A stretch of DNA of 64,000 bases from Hymenobacter nitidus. GTDB lineage: Bacteria > Bacteroidota > Bacteroidia > Cytophagales > Hymenobacteraceae. Below the pieces are notes generated by a model. The model did no database searches. It saw only the letters and a list, made by a program, of their open reading frames with translations, and had not been told where the DNA came from. Shown here piece after piece: positions 1 through 8,163 of this stretch. The DNA lies in NCBI RefSeq assembly GCF_020447315.1, contig NZ_JAJADQ010000004.1, positions 124,001 through 188,000 on the forward strand. Reading direction: 5' to 3'. Each line of letters begins with the position of its first letter. Within the stretch, counting starts at the first letter, position 1. A program made the translations under genes and the position numbers.

Positions 1-127
1 GAAACGCCACGTTGGTAAGCTGCCGCCGCCACCAGCGCCGGTTGCGCAGCGCCGCCAGGGCCCGCGGGGGCCGCCGTCGGCGCCGCGGTGGCTCGGAGCG
101 CGGCTGCCGGCGAAGCTTGTCGAGCAT
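1..127 (-). CDS. 5' end of an unidentified protein, cut by window edge
   Basis: An open frame on the reverse strand begins with ATG at 127 and runs off the left edge, giving 42 residues. The visible part is very arginine- and proline-rich (it includes a run PPRRRRRPPR) and ends with RRQLTNVAF. Such a basic cytoplasmic head could precede a membrane anchor, as in some penicillin-binding proteins or transporters, but nothing here identifies the family. It lies upstream of and divergent in layout from no other gene; its nearest neighbour is the terminator of the subtilisin-like gene. The start is a guess based on frame alone. Confidence 0.4.
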   Translation of the reverse strand, partial: MLDKLRRQPRSEPPRRRRRPPRALAALRNRRWWRRQLTNVAF

Positions 128-288
128 AAGAAGCTGGGGAATAAGCATAGAGGAGCAGCTAAGGTTGCTGCCTAGTACGCGCCGCTGTCAGCTTGCGTTA
201 GTGCGAGCCGGCCAGAACAGCACTGGGAGGGAGGTGGCAATACCTTTTTTACCAGTTTCAAACGCTGTGGACAGCCTATGCAGAACAA

Positions 289-327
289 AAAAAAGGAGGC
301 AACGACCTACGCCGTTGCCTCCTTTTT
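289..327 (-). terminator. Intrinsic terminator of the S8 protease gene
   Basis: A perfect 15-bp stem (AAAAAGGAGGCAACG with its complement) around an 8-base loop, flanked by A and T tracts. It lies 20 bases past the stop codon of the leftward protease gene at 347. Confidence 0.85.
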
Positions 328-346
328 AGGCTTATCTGCTTTGCTG

Positions 347-2008
347 CTACTGGCCCGAGCTGGCGCCTTTCTGGGTTTGCTGGGTAGCCAGCTGCACGGC
401 TTTGTACAGATTCACTACGCCGCCGGTAGTCGAAAGCTGGGTGAAGTCCACTGTTTTGGTGTCGCCGGGCTGGGGCACCTTGGTGTGCACCGGCGCAGCC
501 GACTGCATAATAATGCGCTTCAAATCGGCGGCGGTGAGCTGGGGAAAATAGGACTTGAGCACGGCGGCTACGCCCGCTACCGTAGGGGCGGCCATGCTGG
601 TGCCGCTTTCGTTGCCGTATTTGCTGCCGGGCATGGTGGAATAGATGCCCACGCCGGGCGCGAATACATCGACCTTCTTGCCGTAGTTGGAGAAGTTGGC
701 CGTCAGCTGCGCATCGTTGGTGCTGCCCGAGGCGCCGATGGTAATGAAGTTGGAATAAGCCGCGCCCGAAACTGGTGTGGGAGCGGGGTAGTGCACAATG
801 GCATCGATGTTCTTCGACTCGTTGCCGGCGGCGTGTACCAGCAGCACGCCCTTCGACTCGGCGTAGCGAATAGCGGCATCCACGGCGGCGCGGTGGGGCG
901 AGTAGTACTTGCCAAAGCTCATGTTGATGATGCTGGCTCCGTTGTCCACGGCGTAGCGGATGGCGTTGGCCACGTCCTTGTCGTGCTCGTCGCCGTTGGG
1001 CACGGCCCGCACGCCCATGATGCGCACCGAAGCGCCAGCCACGCCCTGAATACCGAGGTTGTTTTCGCGGTCGGCGGCAATGATACCCGCTACGTGGGTG
1101 CCGTGCAGGGCGTCGGGGCCGGTGATGTCGGCGTTGCCGTAGTTACGGTCCTTGGTGTTGTTCTCATCGTCGCCGACGATGGCGCGGGGCTTGTAGTCCA
1201 GGTTCAGGGAGTAGTCGAGGTGCTTCTGGGTCTCGGTAGTGGCTTCCTGAATCTGCTTGACCACGGCGTCCATATCCGGCAGACCCGACGATTTGAGGCT
1301 TTCGTAGAGCTGGGTGGTCAGGCCAATCAGGCGGGCGTCAGGATTTTTCACCGGGGGGCGGCGCAATACGGCCGTATCCACGCGCGTCACGCCCAGAACG
1401 GCTTTGAGCTGCTCGTTGATGTTGGCCAGGTTTTCACCCAGGGGCTTATACTCTTCCAACTGCTGCTTTTCCTCCTTCACCTTCTCGGCATAGTCCTTTT
1501 TCACCTTCTGGTAGAGGTCGTACTCGGCGCGCTTGGCGGCGGGCACCGCCGTGCGCACTTTGCCCTCATACAGCGGCTTGAGGCGGGCTACCAGGCGGGT
1601 TTCCTCGTAGAGGTCCACGTCCACGTTGCGCCCGTCTTTGCCGCCCAGGAAGTTCCAGCCGTGGATGTCGTCCACGTAGCCGTTCTTGTCGTCGTCGATG
1701 CCGTTGCCGACGATTTCCTTGGGGTTTTTCCAGAGCACGCGCTTCAGATCCTCGTGCGTGGTGTCGATGCCGGCGTCAATGACGGCCACTACCACGGGCG
1801 AGGCGGTGCGGGCTTTCAGCAGCTCCTCGTAGGTGCGCTGGGTGCTGATGCCCATTACTTTATCCTTCGTCGGGTCGAGGTGGGTCCATTGCTGCACGGG
1901 GGCGGCGGGGGCCGGAGTCGGCGTGGAAACGCTTTGCGCCAGGGAAACAGCCGGCACCAGCAGCGCCAGGCCCAGGGAAGTCAGGAAGGAATGCGGAAAT
2001 GCGCTCAT
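347..2008 (-). CDS. Secreted S8 (subtilisin-like) serine protease
   Basis: A secreted or envelope serine endopeptidase of the subtilase clan. With residue 1 at 2050 the catalytic triad is visible as D92 (AVIDAGID), H316 (HGTHVAG) and S485 (GTSMAAP), with oxyanion N410 (AAGNE). I chose the start at 2008 (MSAFPHSFLTS) because it gives a clean signal peptide ending in SLAQ and because a -7 box lies at 2037-2044, which would put the transcript start downstream of the earlier frame start at 2050. The Asp-His spacing of about 224 residues is far longer than in subtilisin; the insert (about residues 150-290) is rich in Lys and Glu and probably helical. There is no T9SS tail or second domain. The gene stands alone, facing away from the PIG-L gene, with its own terminator. 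Confidence 0.93.
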   Translation of the reverse strand: MSAFPHSFLTSLGLALLVPAVSLAQSVSTPTPAPAAPVQQWTHLDPTKDKVMGISTQRTYEELLKARTASPVVVAVIDAGIDTTHEDLKRVLWKNPKEIVGNGIDDDKNGYVDDIHGWNFLGGKDGRNVDVDLYEETRLVARLKPLYEGKVRTAVPAAKRAEYDLYQKVKKDYAEKVKEEKQQLEEYKPLGENLANINEQLKAVLGVTRVDTAVLRRPPVKNPDARLIGLTTQLYESLKSSGLPDMDAVVKQIQEATTETQKHLDYSLNLDYKPRAIVGDDENNTKDRNYGNADITGPDALHGTHVAGIIAADRENNLGIQGVAGASVRIMGVRAVPNGDEHDKDVANAIRYAVDNGASIINMSFGKYYSPHRAAVDAAIRYAESKGVLLVHAAGNESKNIDAIVHYPAPTPVSGAAYSNFITIGASGSTNDAQLTANFSNYGKKVDVFAPGVGIYSTMPGSKYGNESGTSMAAPTVAGVAAVLKSYFPQLTAADLKRIIMQSAAPVHTKVPQPGDTKTVDFTQLSTTGGVVNLYKAVQLATQQTQKGASSGQ

Positions 2009-2036
2009 GCGGCAATAAGTCGGGGAGAAGATGCGG

Positions 2037-2044
2037 GAAAGATA
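2037..2044 (-). promoter_or_regulatory. -7 box of the S8 protease promoter
   Basis: On the reverse strand the sequence reads TATCTTTC, one base from the Bacteroidota -7 consensus TAnnTTTG. It sits 29 bases before the proposed ATG at 2008. A clear -33 TTG was not found. Confidence 0.45.
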
Positions 2045-2186
2045 GACCACTGACGCTAATTCGCTTGAACCGTTGCCGCGTCAGCTGGTTTTCAGCTCCA
2101 AACCATACTCGTACGGCTATATGTTCCCGGCGGGGCAGATAGTATGGGAATTGCAGGAGTAGATAAGGCGCACTTATTCAAAGTCG

Positions 2187-2310
2187 GCTGTCATCCTGAG
2201 CATTCCGCGCATGAAGCGGTGACAAAGAATCTTAGCACGCAAGAACCAGTCGTTGTTATGTTAATCGTTTCTATCCTAATAAGGTCCTGCGCTGGGCTCA
2301 GGATGACAGC
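2187..2310. repeat. 124-bp inverted-repeat element (GTCATCCTGAGC type)
   Basis: The ends are a perfect 15-bp inverted repeat: GCTGTCATCCTGAGC at 2187-2201 and its complement at 2296-2310. The inside is non-coding. Together with the S8 promoter it fills the 386-base gap between the divergent S8 and PIG-L genes. The ends resemble those of elements at 18480-18568 and 26331-26718, so this is one member of a dispersed family. Confidence 0.8.
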
Positions 2311-2394
2311 TGAGTAAACAACGCTTCCGCCAAAATTCCCCCAACGTCAAAACCCGCTTACCTTTACCGTCTCTTCTTTCACGTGTTCCTGCTC

Positions 2395-4968
2395 ATGCGT
2401 CTGATCCGCTTCCGCGCCGCCGCCTTGTTGGCATTATTGATTACGAATTACTCATTACTAATTGGCTCTGCCCAGGCCCAGGCCCCCAAAACCTATACTT
2501 CCTCGGAAATCCTGCTGGGGCTGAAAAAGCTCAACGTCCTGGGCTCGGTCCTGTACGTGGCCGCCCACCCCGACGACGAAAACACCCGCCTGATTGCCTA
2601 TATGGCCAACGGCCGCCTGCTGGAAACCGGCTACCTGAGCTGCACCCGCGGCGACGGGGGCCAGAACCTCATCGGCCCCGAATTGCGCGAGCAGCTCGGC
2701 GTTATCCGCACCCAGGAGCTGCTGGCGGCCCGCCGCATCGACGGCGGCCGGCAGTTCTTTACCCGCGCCAACGACTTCGGCTTCAGCAAAACCGCCGAGG
2801 AAACCTTCACCATCTGGGATAAGGAGCAGGTGCTATCCGACATGGTCTGGGTGATTCGGCAGCGCCGGCCCGACGTGCTCATCACCCGCTTCCCGCCCGA
2901 TGCCCGCGCCGGCCACGGCCACCACACCGCCTCCGCCATCCTGGCCGCCGAAGCCTTCGACGCCGCCGGCGACCCCAAGCGCTTCCCCGAGCAGCTGAAG
3001 TACGTGCAGGTGTGGCAGCCCAAGCGCCTGTTCTGGAACACCGGCTCCTTCTTCGTGAAGCCCGGCGAAAACATGGACGGCTACCTCCGGCTCGACGCCG
3101 GCGGCTACAACCCGCTGCTGGGCCAGAGCTACGGCGAAATTGCCGCCCGCAGCCGCTCTCAGCACAAAAGCCAGGGCTTCGGCTCGGCGGCCACCCGCGG
3201 CGAGGCCCTGGAATACTTGCAGCAGGTGAAAGGTGACAAAGCCAGCAAAGACCCCTTCGAAGGCATCGACCAAAGCTGGAACCGGGTGCCCGGCGGCGCG
3301 GCTATTGGGAAAATGATTGACGAGGTGATTCGCAAGTATGACGCGGGGAATCCGAGCGCGAGTGTGGCGGGGTTGCTGAAGGTGCGGGGAGCTTTGAATA
3401 GTTTGCCAAATGATAAATTCTGGGGGGGTGAAAGAGTAGCTACTGTTGAGAATCTAATAAAAGCTTGTCTGGGCTTGTATATCGAAGCTGTTGCTGTTGA
3501 ACCTTCGTTTTCAGCAGTTGCGCTAGTGCCAGCATCTAGGAACGGCTACAATCCTAAATATTCAGTCTCCTACGAGGTAGTTGAGCGCTCAAATGTGCCT
3601 CTAAAGCTGAATCGGCGAGGAGCTTATGTCGCTCCATATGTACAGCCAATGGGTAAGCCTGCACTTATCGATAGTGAGGATCTAAATATTAGTATGAAGC
3701 CTAATGAAAAGCTTAATGGGACATTGGAAGTAGGAGGAGAATTTACAAACGCTTTAGCTTCACAACCTTATTGGCTTACTGATGTAAGTACAACAGGTAT
3801 GTACTCAGTACAGCAGCAAGATAAAATAGGGAAGCCTGAAAACGAGGCTGTTGCAACGGTCGATTTTCAATTTGAAGTTTATGGTGAAAGTATATCTTTC
3901 ACCGTCCCCGTTCAATACAAAAGCACCGACCCGGTGGAAGGGGAGAAGTACCGCCCGCTCACCGTGGTGCCGCCCGTGGCCGTCAACATCGGCGGACGGG
4001 CCTACGTCTTTGCCGATAATACTCCCAAAACCATTCCCGTGACCCTGCGCACCGGCCGCGCCGGCGTCAAAGGCTCCCTGGCCCTGACGCTGCCCGCCGG
4101 CTGGAAAGCCCAGCCCGCCACCGCCAGCTTCGACCTGACTGCCAAAGACGCCGAGCAAACCGTCTTCTTCCAGGTGCAGCCTGGCCCCGGCGCCGCCGAA
4201 GGCAAATCCGAAGTAAAAGCCGTAGCTACCGTGGACGGCAAGCAGTACTCCCGCGGCTACCAGGCCATCCAGTACAACCACATCCCCACCCAAACCCTCT
4301 TTCCTGAAGCCGTGGCCCCGCTCGTTAAGCTGGACCTCAAGCGCAAGGGCCAGGAAATCGGCTACCTCATGGGCGCCGGCGACGACGTGCCCGACGCCCT
4401 GCGCCAGATCGGCTACAACGTGACCCTGCTCAAGCCCGAGGATATCAACGCCGACTACCTGCGCCGCTTCGACGCCGTGGTGCTGGGCGTGCGGGCCTAC
4501 AATACCGTGAGCCAGCTGCGCAACCTGCAGCCCAACCTGCTGAAATACGTCGAAAACGGCGGCAACGTGGTGGTGCAGTACGTGGTGAACCGCGGCACCG
4601 TGCTGCCCGAAATCGGCCCGTACCCGCTGAAGCTGAGCTCTGACCGGGTGACGGTGGAAAACGCCGCCGTGACGTTCCTCAACCCCAAGCAGCCGCTGCT
4701 GAACATGCCCAACAAAATCACCGCCCGGGACTTCGAGGGCTGGCAGCAGGAGCAGGGCCTCTACTACCCCAGCAGCTGGGACCCTAAGTATCAAACCGTC
4801 ATCAGCAGCCACGACCCCGGCGAAACGGCCAAGGAAGGCGCCATCCTCGTGGCTGACTACGGCAAAGGCCACTACATCTATACCGGCCTCTCGTTCTTCC
4901 GTGAGCTGCCCGCCGGCGTCCCCGGCGCCTACCGGCTGCTGACCAACATGGTGTCGTTGGGCAAGTAA
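2395..4968 (+). CDS. Secreted PIG-L family deacetylase with C-terminal amidotransferase-like part
   Basis: A predicted secreted zinc-dependent deacetylase acting on N-acetylated sugars. The family signature AHPDDE is at residues 57-62 (counting from ATG 2395) and a second metal-binding stretch, GHGHHTAS, follows at about 170-180. The frame is open from a GTG at 2383, but the ATG at 2395 starts the basic head of a signal peptide (MRLIRF...SAQAQA). After the deacetylase domain come about 400 residues of beta-rich sequence, then a part (about 620 to the end) resembling the class I glutamine-amidotransferase-like/ThuA fold (YLMGAGDDVPDAL, DAVVLGVRAYN). Similar long PIG-L proteins are common in Bacteroidota. 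The codons between about 3400 and 3895 are strikingly AT-rich compared with both flanks, suggesting a replaced segment. The signal peptide also contains an AT-rich stretch at 2431-2465. It is a single-gene unit. Confidence 0.88.
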   Translation: MRLIRFRAAALLALLITNYSLLIGSAQAQAPKTYTSSEILLGLKKLNVLGSVLYVAAHPDDENTRLIAYMANGRLLETGYLSCTRGDGGQNLIGPELREQLGVIRTQELLAARRIDGGRQFFTRANDFGFSKTAEETFTIWDKEQVLSDMVWVIRQRRPDVLITRFPPDARAGHGHHTASAILAAEAFDAAGDPKRFPEQLKYVQVWQPKRLFWNTGSFFVKPGENMDGYLRLDAGGYNPLLGQSYGEIAARSRSQHKSQGFGSAATRGEALEYLQQVKGDKASKDPFEGIDQSWNRVPGGAAIGKMIDEVIRKYDAGNPSASVAGLLKVRGALNSLPNDKFWGGERVATVENLIKACLGLYIEAVAVEPSFSAVALVPASRNGYNPKYSVSYEVVERSNVPLKLNRRGAYVAPYVQPMGKPALIDSEDLNISMKPNEKLNGTLEVGGEFTNALASQPYWLTDVSTTGMYSVQQQDKIGKPENEAVATVDFQFEVYGESISFTVPVQYKSTDPVEGEKYRPLTVVPPVAVNIGGRAYVFADNTPKTIPVTLRTGRAGVKGSLALTLPAGWKAQPATASFDLTAKDAEQTVFFQVQPGPGAAEGKSEVKAVATVDGKQYSRGYQAIQYNHIPTQTLFPEAVAPLVKLDLKRKGQEIGYLMGAGDDVPDALRQIGYNVTLLKPEDINADYLRRFDAVVLGVRAYNTVSQLRNLQPNLLKYVENGGNVVVQYVVNRGTVLPEIGPYPLKLSSDRVTVENAAVTFLNPKQPLLNMPNKITARDFEGWQQEQGLYYPSSWDPKYQTVISSHDPGETAKEGAILVADYGKGHYIYTGLSFFRELPAGVPGAYRLLTNMVSLGK

Positions 4969-4998
4969 TGCTAATGTGCTGATGTGAGGAATGTGGGT

Positions 4999-5020
4999 AA
5001 TGCAGAACTCGTGTCATTGC
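4999..5020 (+). repeat. Direct repeat, copy 1 (22 bp, second copy at 8051)
   Basis: These 22 bases are identical to 8051-8072. Both copies follow a stop codon by 30-40 bases and are preceded by related text (variants of 'atgctaatgtg' and 'gaatgtggg'), so the similarity is longer than the perfect core. Confidence 0.75.
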
Positions 5021-5186
5021 GAGCCTGCGAAGCAATCCGTCCTCTGCGCAGTACTACCTGACCTTTTACCAAAAAGCCCTTTCCCGCACGAGCAGGAAAG
5101 GGCTTTTCACAGAAGGAAGCTCAGCACGTTTCAGGGCATGGACTGCCGCCGCTGGATGTGAGGAATATCGTGCCTCGCAATGACAC
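5011..5186. repeat. Inverted-repeat element (GTGTCATTGCGAG type)
   Basis: The ends are GTGTCATTGCGAG at 5011-5023 and the exact complement at 5174-5186. Inside are 'gcaatccgtcctc' text typical of dispersed intergenic repeats in Hymenobacter-like genomes (from memory) and a separate terminator hairpin. It takes up most of the 344-base gap between the PIG-L and PAP2 genes. Confidence 0.7.
5072..5107 (+). terminator. Intrinsic terminator after the PIG-L gene
   Basis: AAAAGCCCTTTCC pairs with GGAAAGGGCTTTT around a short loop. It lies about 100 bases after the PIG-L stop codon, inside the inverted-repeat element. It could work in both directions. Confidence 0.75.
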
Positions 5187-5312
5187 ATCTTCACTTATCC
5201 TCATGCTACCTACCTAAAGGCTTTTATCCCCAAAAAACTGAACGAACCGTGCGCTGCTCACGGTTGCAGGACACAATAGCGTAGCTTCGCTGCCCCACCC
5301 GCCCTTCTGCCT

Positions 5313-5993
5313 ATGCCCCACGCGCTACTCACTCCGCGCCAGTTTCTGTGGCTTACCGCCCTGCTGCTGCCCACCTGCCTGCTACTCATCGTCTTTTTCG
5401 ACCAGCCCTTGGCCCGCTTCATCCACCAGCACTGCGCGGCCCTGAAGCCCTTTTTCGGCAGCTTCACCGGAGCCGCTGAAATTATCCATGAAGCCACGCT
5501 TCGGGCACGCCTGTTCAAGGTTCCGGCCCTGTTTCTGGGATTCGGCATCATGTACGTTGTGGGCCGGTGGCTGCTGAAGCTGCCCCAGGCTAGGTTATTT
5601 CTCGTACTGCTGCTAGTTCACTTGGCCAGCGTAGCCACGTCCAACGTGCTCAAAGGCGTGCTAAGCCGCCTGCGCCCCGCCGCCTTATTCAGCCCTGGCT
5701 ACCCCGATTTAGGCTTCAACTATCCTCACCACCCCCACACGGGGTCTTTTCCCAGCACCCATACTGCTACGTTCTTCAGCCTGTTTGTGCCGTTGGTGCT
5801 GGCTTTCCCGCGCTTACGGCCCCTGCTGCTAGTGCCCGTGCTGATCGGTATTGGCCGCCTCGTGCTCGATATGCACTACCTCTCCGACGTGCTGTTTTCG
5901 GTCTGGCTGGTGGTGCTCTTTACGTTTCTGGCCGGTCAGCTGGTCCAGTTGCCTGCTATTGCCGGCTCGCAAGCAGCGTTGGCTACCAAGTAG
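5313..5993 (+). CDS. PAP2-family membrane phosphatase
   Basis: An integral-membrane phosphatase of the type-2 phosphatidic acid phosphatase superfamily, likely acting on a lipid phosphate such as undecaprenyl pyrophosphate or phosphatidate. All three active-site motifs are visible: K-x6-RP (KGVLSRLRP), PSTH (a PSGH variant with Thr for Gly) and R-x5-H-x3-D (GRLVLDMHYLSD). Several hydrophobic segments fit the usual six-helix fold, and 226 residues is a normal length. The window contains two further paralogues at 21385 and 22404. The gene stands alone between the PIG-L gene and the symporter pair. Substrate cannot be told from sequence. Confidence 0.9.
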   Translation: MPHALLTPRQFLWLTALLLPTCLLLIVFFDQPLARFIHQHCAALKPFFGSFTGAAEIIHEATLRARLFKVPALFLGFGIMYVVGRWLLKLPQARLFLVLLLVHLASVATSNVLKGVLSRLRPAALFSPGYPDLGFNYPHHPHTGSFPSTHTATFFSLFVPLVLAFPRLRPLLLVPVLIGIGRLVLDMHYLSDVLFSVWLVVLFTFLAGQLVQLPAIAGSQAALATK

Positions 5994-6172
5994 TGTCTCT
6001 TCACTCCGCAACCAGACTGAGAGTATGAGCTGCTGCTGGATAACGGAGTGAAACGGGGAGCCGCCGCTGCTGCCCACCCGGTTCTTCCTGCTCAGCGCCA
6101 GCCTATTCCTGCGGTCATCCAGCCGTTGCCCGCTATCTTGCTGCCCCAATCTGCTTTCTAACGTCCTGCCCC

Positions 6173-6304
6173 TTGCCCGCTTCTGCTCCCGAAACCGATA
6201 AACCACCGCTGCTGGCCTCCTGGCGGGCCTGGTATGCCCTGGTAATGGCTGCCCTGGCCGCCGAGCTGGTCCTATTCCTGATCCTGACCCGCCTTTTCGC
6301 ATGA
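6173..6304 (+). CDS. 43-aa single-span membrane peptide coupled to the symporter
   Basis: A short frame starting at TTG 6173 and ending in TGA at 6302-6304, which overlaps the ATG of the following symporter gene as ATGA. There is no ATG in frame upstream. The peptide has a polar head (PASAPETDKPPL), a tryptophan-rich junction (LASWRAWYAL) and one hydrophobic helix ending LTRLFA. Short one-helix proteins overlapping a sodium:solute symporter gene are a recurrent arrangement in Bacteroidota, and other SSS transporters have small partner subunits, so I infer a small accessory subunit. The TTG start is chosen by fit, and the upstream frame stays open further. Confidence 0.6.
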   Translation: MPASAPETDKPPLLASWRAWYALVMAALAAELVLFLILTRLFA

Positions 6305-8010
6305 GCCTGCTCGACTGGCTGGTGCTGGGTGGCACGCTCCTGTTCATCGTTGGCTACGGCACCTGGCGCACCCGCGGCAGCCGCACCCTCGACGCCTACC
6401 TGCTCGGGGGCCGCCAGGCCAACTGGTGGGGCATTGGGCTGAGCATTGTGGCTACCCAGGCCTCGGCCATTACCTTTCTGAGCACCCCGGGCCAGGCCTA
6501 CGACGACGGGATGCGCTTTATCCAGTTCTACTTCGGGCTGCCGCTGGCCATGGTCCTCATTGCCGCTGTGGCCGTGCCCATCTACCAGCGCCTGCAGGTA
6601 TTCACGGCCTACGAATACCTCGAAACCCGCTTCGACCGGCGCACCCGCACGCTGGCCTCGGTGCTGTTTCTGGTGCAGCGCGGCCTGAGCAACGGCCTCT
6701 CGCTCTACGCGCCGGCCCTGGTGCTGTCGGCCATTCTGGGCTGGAACGTCAGCCTCACCGTCTGGCTGATTGGCGGGCTGATGATTAGCTATACCGTGGC
6801 CGGGGGCACCCGCGCCGTGGCCGTTACCCAGCAGTGGCAGGTGGCCGTTATTTTCACCGGTATGGTCATTTCGGGCTATCTGCTGGTGCACTACCTGCCC
6901 GCCAACGTAGGCTTCACTGAGGCCGTGCAGGTGGCGGGCTTCCACGGCAAGATGAACCTCATCGACTTTCACTTCGACCCCAAGGACCGCTACAACTTCT
7001 GGACCGGCATGACCGGCGGCCTCTTCCTGGCCCTCTCGTACTTCGGCACCGACCAAAGCCAGGTGCAGCGCTATCTGTCGGGGCAAAGCGTGACGGAAAG
7101 CCGCCTGGGCCTGCTCTTCAACGGCTTGGTGAAGGTGCCCATGCAGTTCGGTATTCTGCTGATCGGGGTGCTGCTGTTCGTGTTCTACCAGTTCAATCAG
7201 CCCCCGCTCACCTTCAATATTCCGGTGCGCGAGCAAATTGTCCGTAACCCGCAGTTCGCGCCGCAGCTGAAGGAGCTGGAGCAACGGCAGACGCTGCTGT
7301 TCAGGGCCAAGCGCGAGGCGACCACCCAACTCGTTACGGCCCTGCAAGGCGAGAATGCCGTGCAGATTGCGGCGGCCCAGAGCTACTTGCAAACCACGGA
7401 AGCCGCTACCAGCGGCCTGCGCACCGAAACCAAGGCCTTCCTAAAGCAGGCCGTGCCCACCGCCGAAGCTAAGGACACGGACTATATCTTCCTCAGCTTC
7501 GTGCTGCGCTACCTGCCCCACGGCCTGGTGGGCCTGCTCATTGCCGTGGTGCTCAGCGCCGCCATGAGCTCGGCCGCGGCCGGCCTCAATGCCCTGGCCA
7601 GCACCACAATCATCGACCTCTACAAGCCCTCGCGCCCCCACCTCGACGAGATGCACTGCGTGCGGGCCTCGCGCTGGGCCACCATTGGCTGGGGCGTGCT
7701 AGGCATCGGCTTTGCCTTGTTTGCCGCCCGCCTCGAAAACCTTATTCAGGCCGTCAACATCCTGGGCTCCATCTTTTACGGGACCATTCTGGGTATTTTC
7801 GTGGTAGCCTTTTTCATGAAAGGCATCGGTAGCCGCGCCGTATTCCGCGCCGCCATCGTTACGCAACTGCTCATTTTCCTGCTGTTCTTCACCACCGACA
7901 TTGCCTACCTCTGGTACAATATCATCGGCTGCGCCCTGGTCATGCTTATTAGCATGCTCAGCCAGAAGCTCCGCCCCGAGCCTGCCAAAGCCATAGCCCA
8001 AGCGGCGTAA
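6301..8010 (+). CDS. Sodium:solute symporter (SSS family)
   Basis: A sodium-coupled transporter with more than a dozen hydrophobic segments. Family features include LGGRQANWWGIGLSIVATQ near the first helices, the small-residue-rich AMSSAAAGLNALAST in the later core, and WATIGWGVLG afterwards. The substrate is unknown; sugars, amino acids and carboxylates are all possible for this family. An unusual hydrophilic block (about residues 300-395, from NIPVREQIV to AKDTDYIF) is rich in Glu, Gln and Ala and looks like a helical hairpin or coiled coil placed between membrane helices. The start overlaps the small membrane peptide gene (ATGA), so the two are probably translated together. A bidirectional terminator follows. 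Confidence 0.92.
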   Translation: MSLLDWLVLGGTLLFIVGYGTWRTRGSRTLDAYLLGGRQANWWGIGLSIVATQASAITFLSTPGQAYDDGMRFIQFYFGLPLAMVLIAAVAVPIYQRLQVFTAYEYLETRFDRRTRTLASVLFLVQRGLSNGLSLYAPALVLSAILGWNVSLTVWLIGGLMISYTVAGGTRAVAVTQQWQVAVIFTGMVISGYLLVHYLPANVGFTEAVQVAGFHGKMNLIDFHFDPKDRYNFWTGMTGGLFLALSYFGTDQSQVQRYLSGQSVTESRLGLLFNGLVKVPMQFGILLIGVLLFVFYQFNQPPLTFNIPVREQIVRNPQFAPQLKELEQRQTLLFRAKREATTQLVTALQGENAVQIAAAQSYLQTTEAATSGLRTETKAFLKQAVPTAEAKDTDYIFLSFVLRYLPHGLVGLLIAVVLSAAMSSAAAGLNALASTTIIDLYKPSRPHLDEMHCVRASRWATIGWGVLGIGFALFAARLENLIQAVNILGSIFYGTILGIFVVAFFMKGIGSRAVFRAAIVTQLLIFLLFFTTDIAYLWYNIIGCALVMLISMLSQKLRPEPAKAIAQAA

Positions 8011-8050
8011 GGTTAATATGCTAATGTGTTGGAATGTGGGGGAATGTGCT

Positions 8051-8072
8051 AATGCAGAACTCGTGTCATTGC
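8051..8072 (+). repeat. Direct repeat, copy 2 (22 bp)
   Basis: Identical to 4999-5020. After it comes a short imperfect palindrome ('ttgccgcgcttcgctcgcaa' style), so this may be a shortened relative of the 5011-5186 element. Confidence 0.7.
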
Positions 8073-8108
8073 CGCGCTTCGCTCGCAACGACAGGGAGGT
8101 AGAACGCA

Positions 8109-8145
8109 AAAAGGCCCCGCACAACAGCGTTGTGCGGGGCCTTTT
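8109..8145. terminator. Bidirectional terminator between symporter and DUF2911 genes
   Basis: A perfect stem of 17 bp (AAAAGGCCCCGCACAAC and complement) around a 3-base loop, with A and T tracts on both sides. It serves two convergent genes. Confidence 0.9.
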
Positions 8146-8163
8146 ACTTAACCGGAAACCCGA

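Noticed and set aside
278..2053. A 591-codon open frame opposite the S8 protease
   Set aside because: It is a shadow of the protease on the other strand (His/Gly/Val-rich, no domains), as expected in GC-rich DNA.
3805..4872. A 355-codon open frame opposite the PIG-L gene
   Set aside because: Antisense shadow with low-complexity His/Val/Gly composition; the forward frame has clear domains.
6133..7392. A 419-codon open frame opposite the symporter
   Set aside because: Antisense shadow of the transporter: Gln-, His- and Arg-rich composition, no domain.
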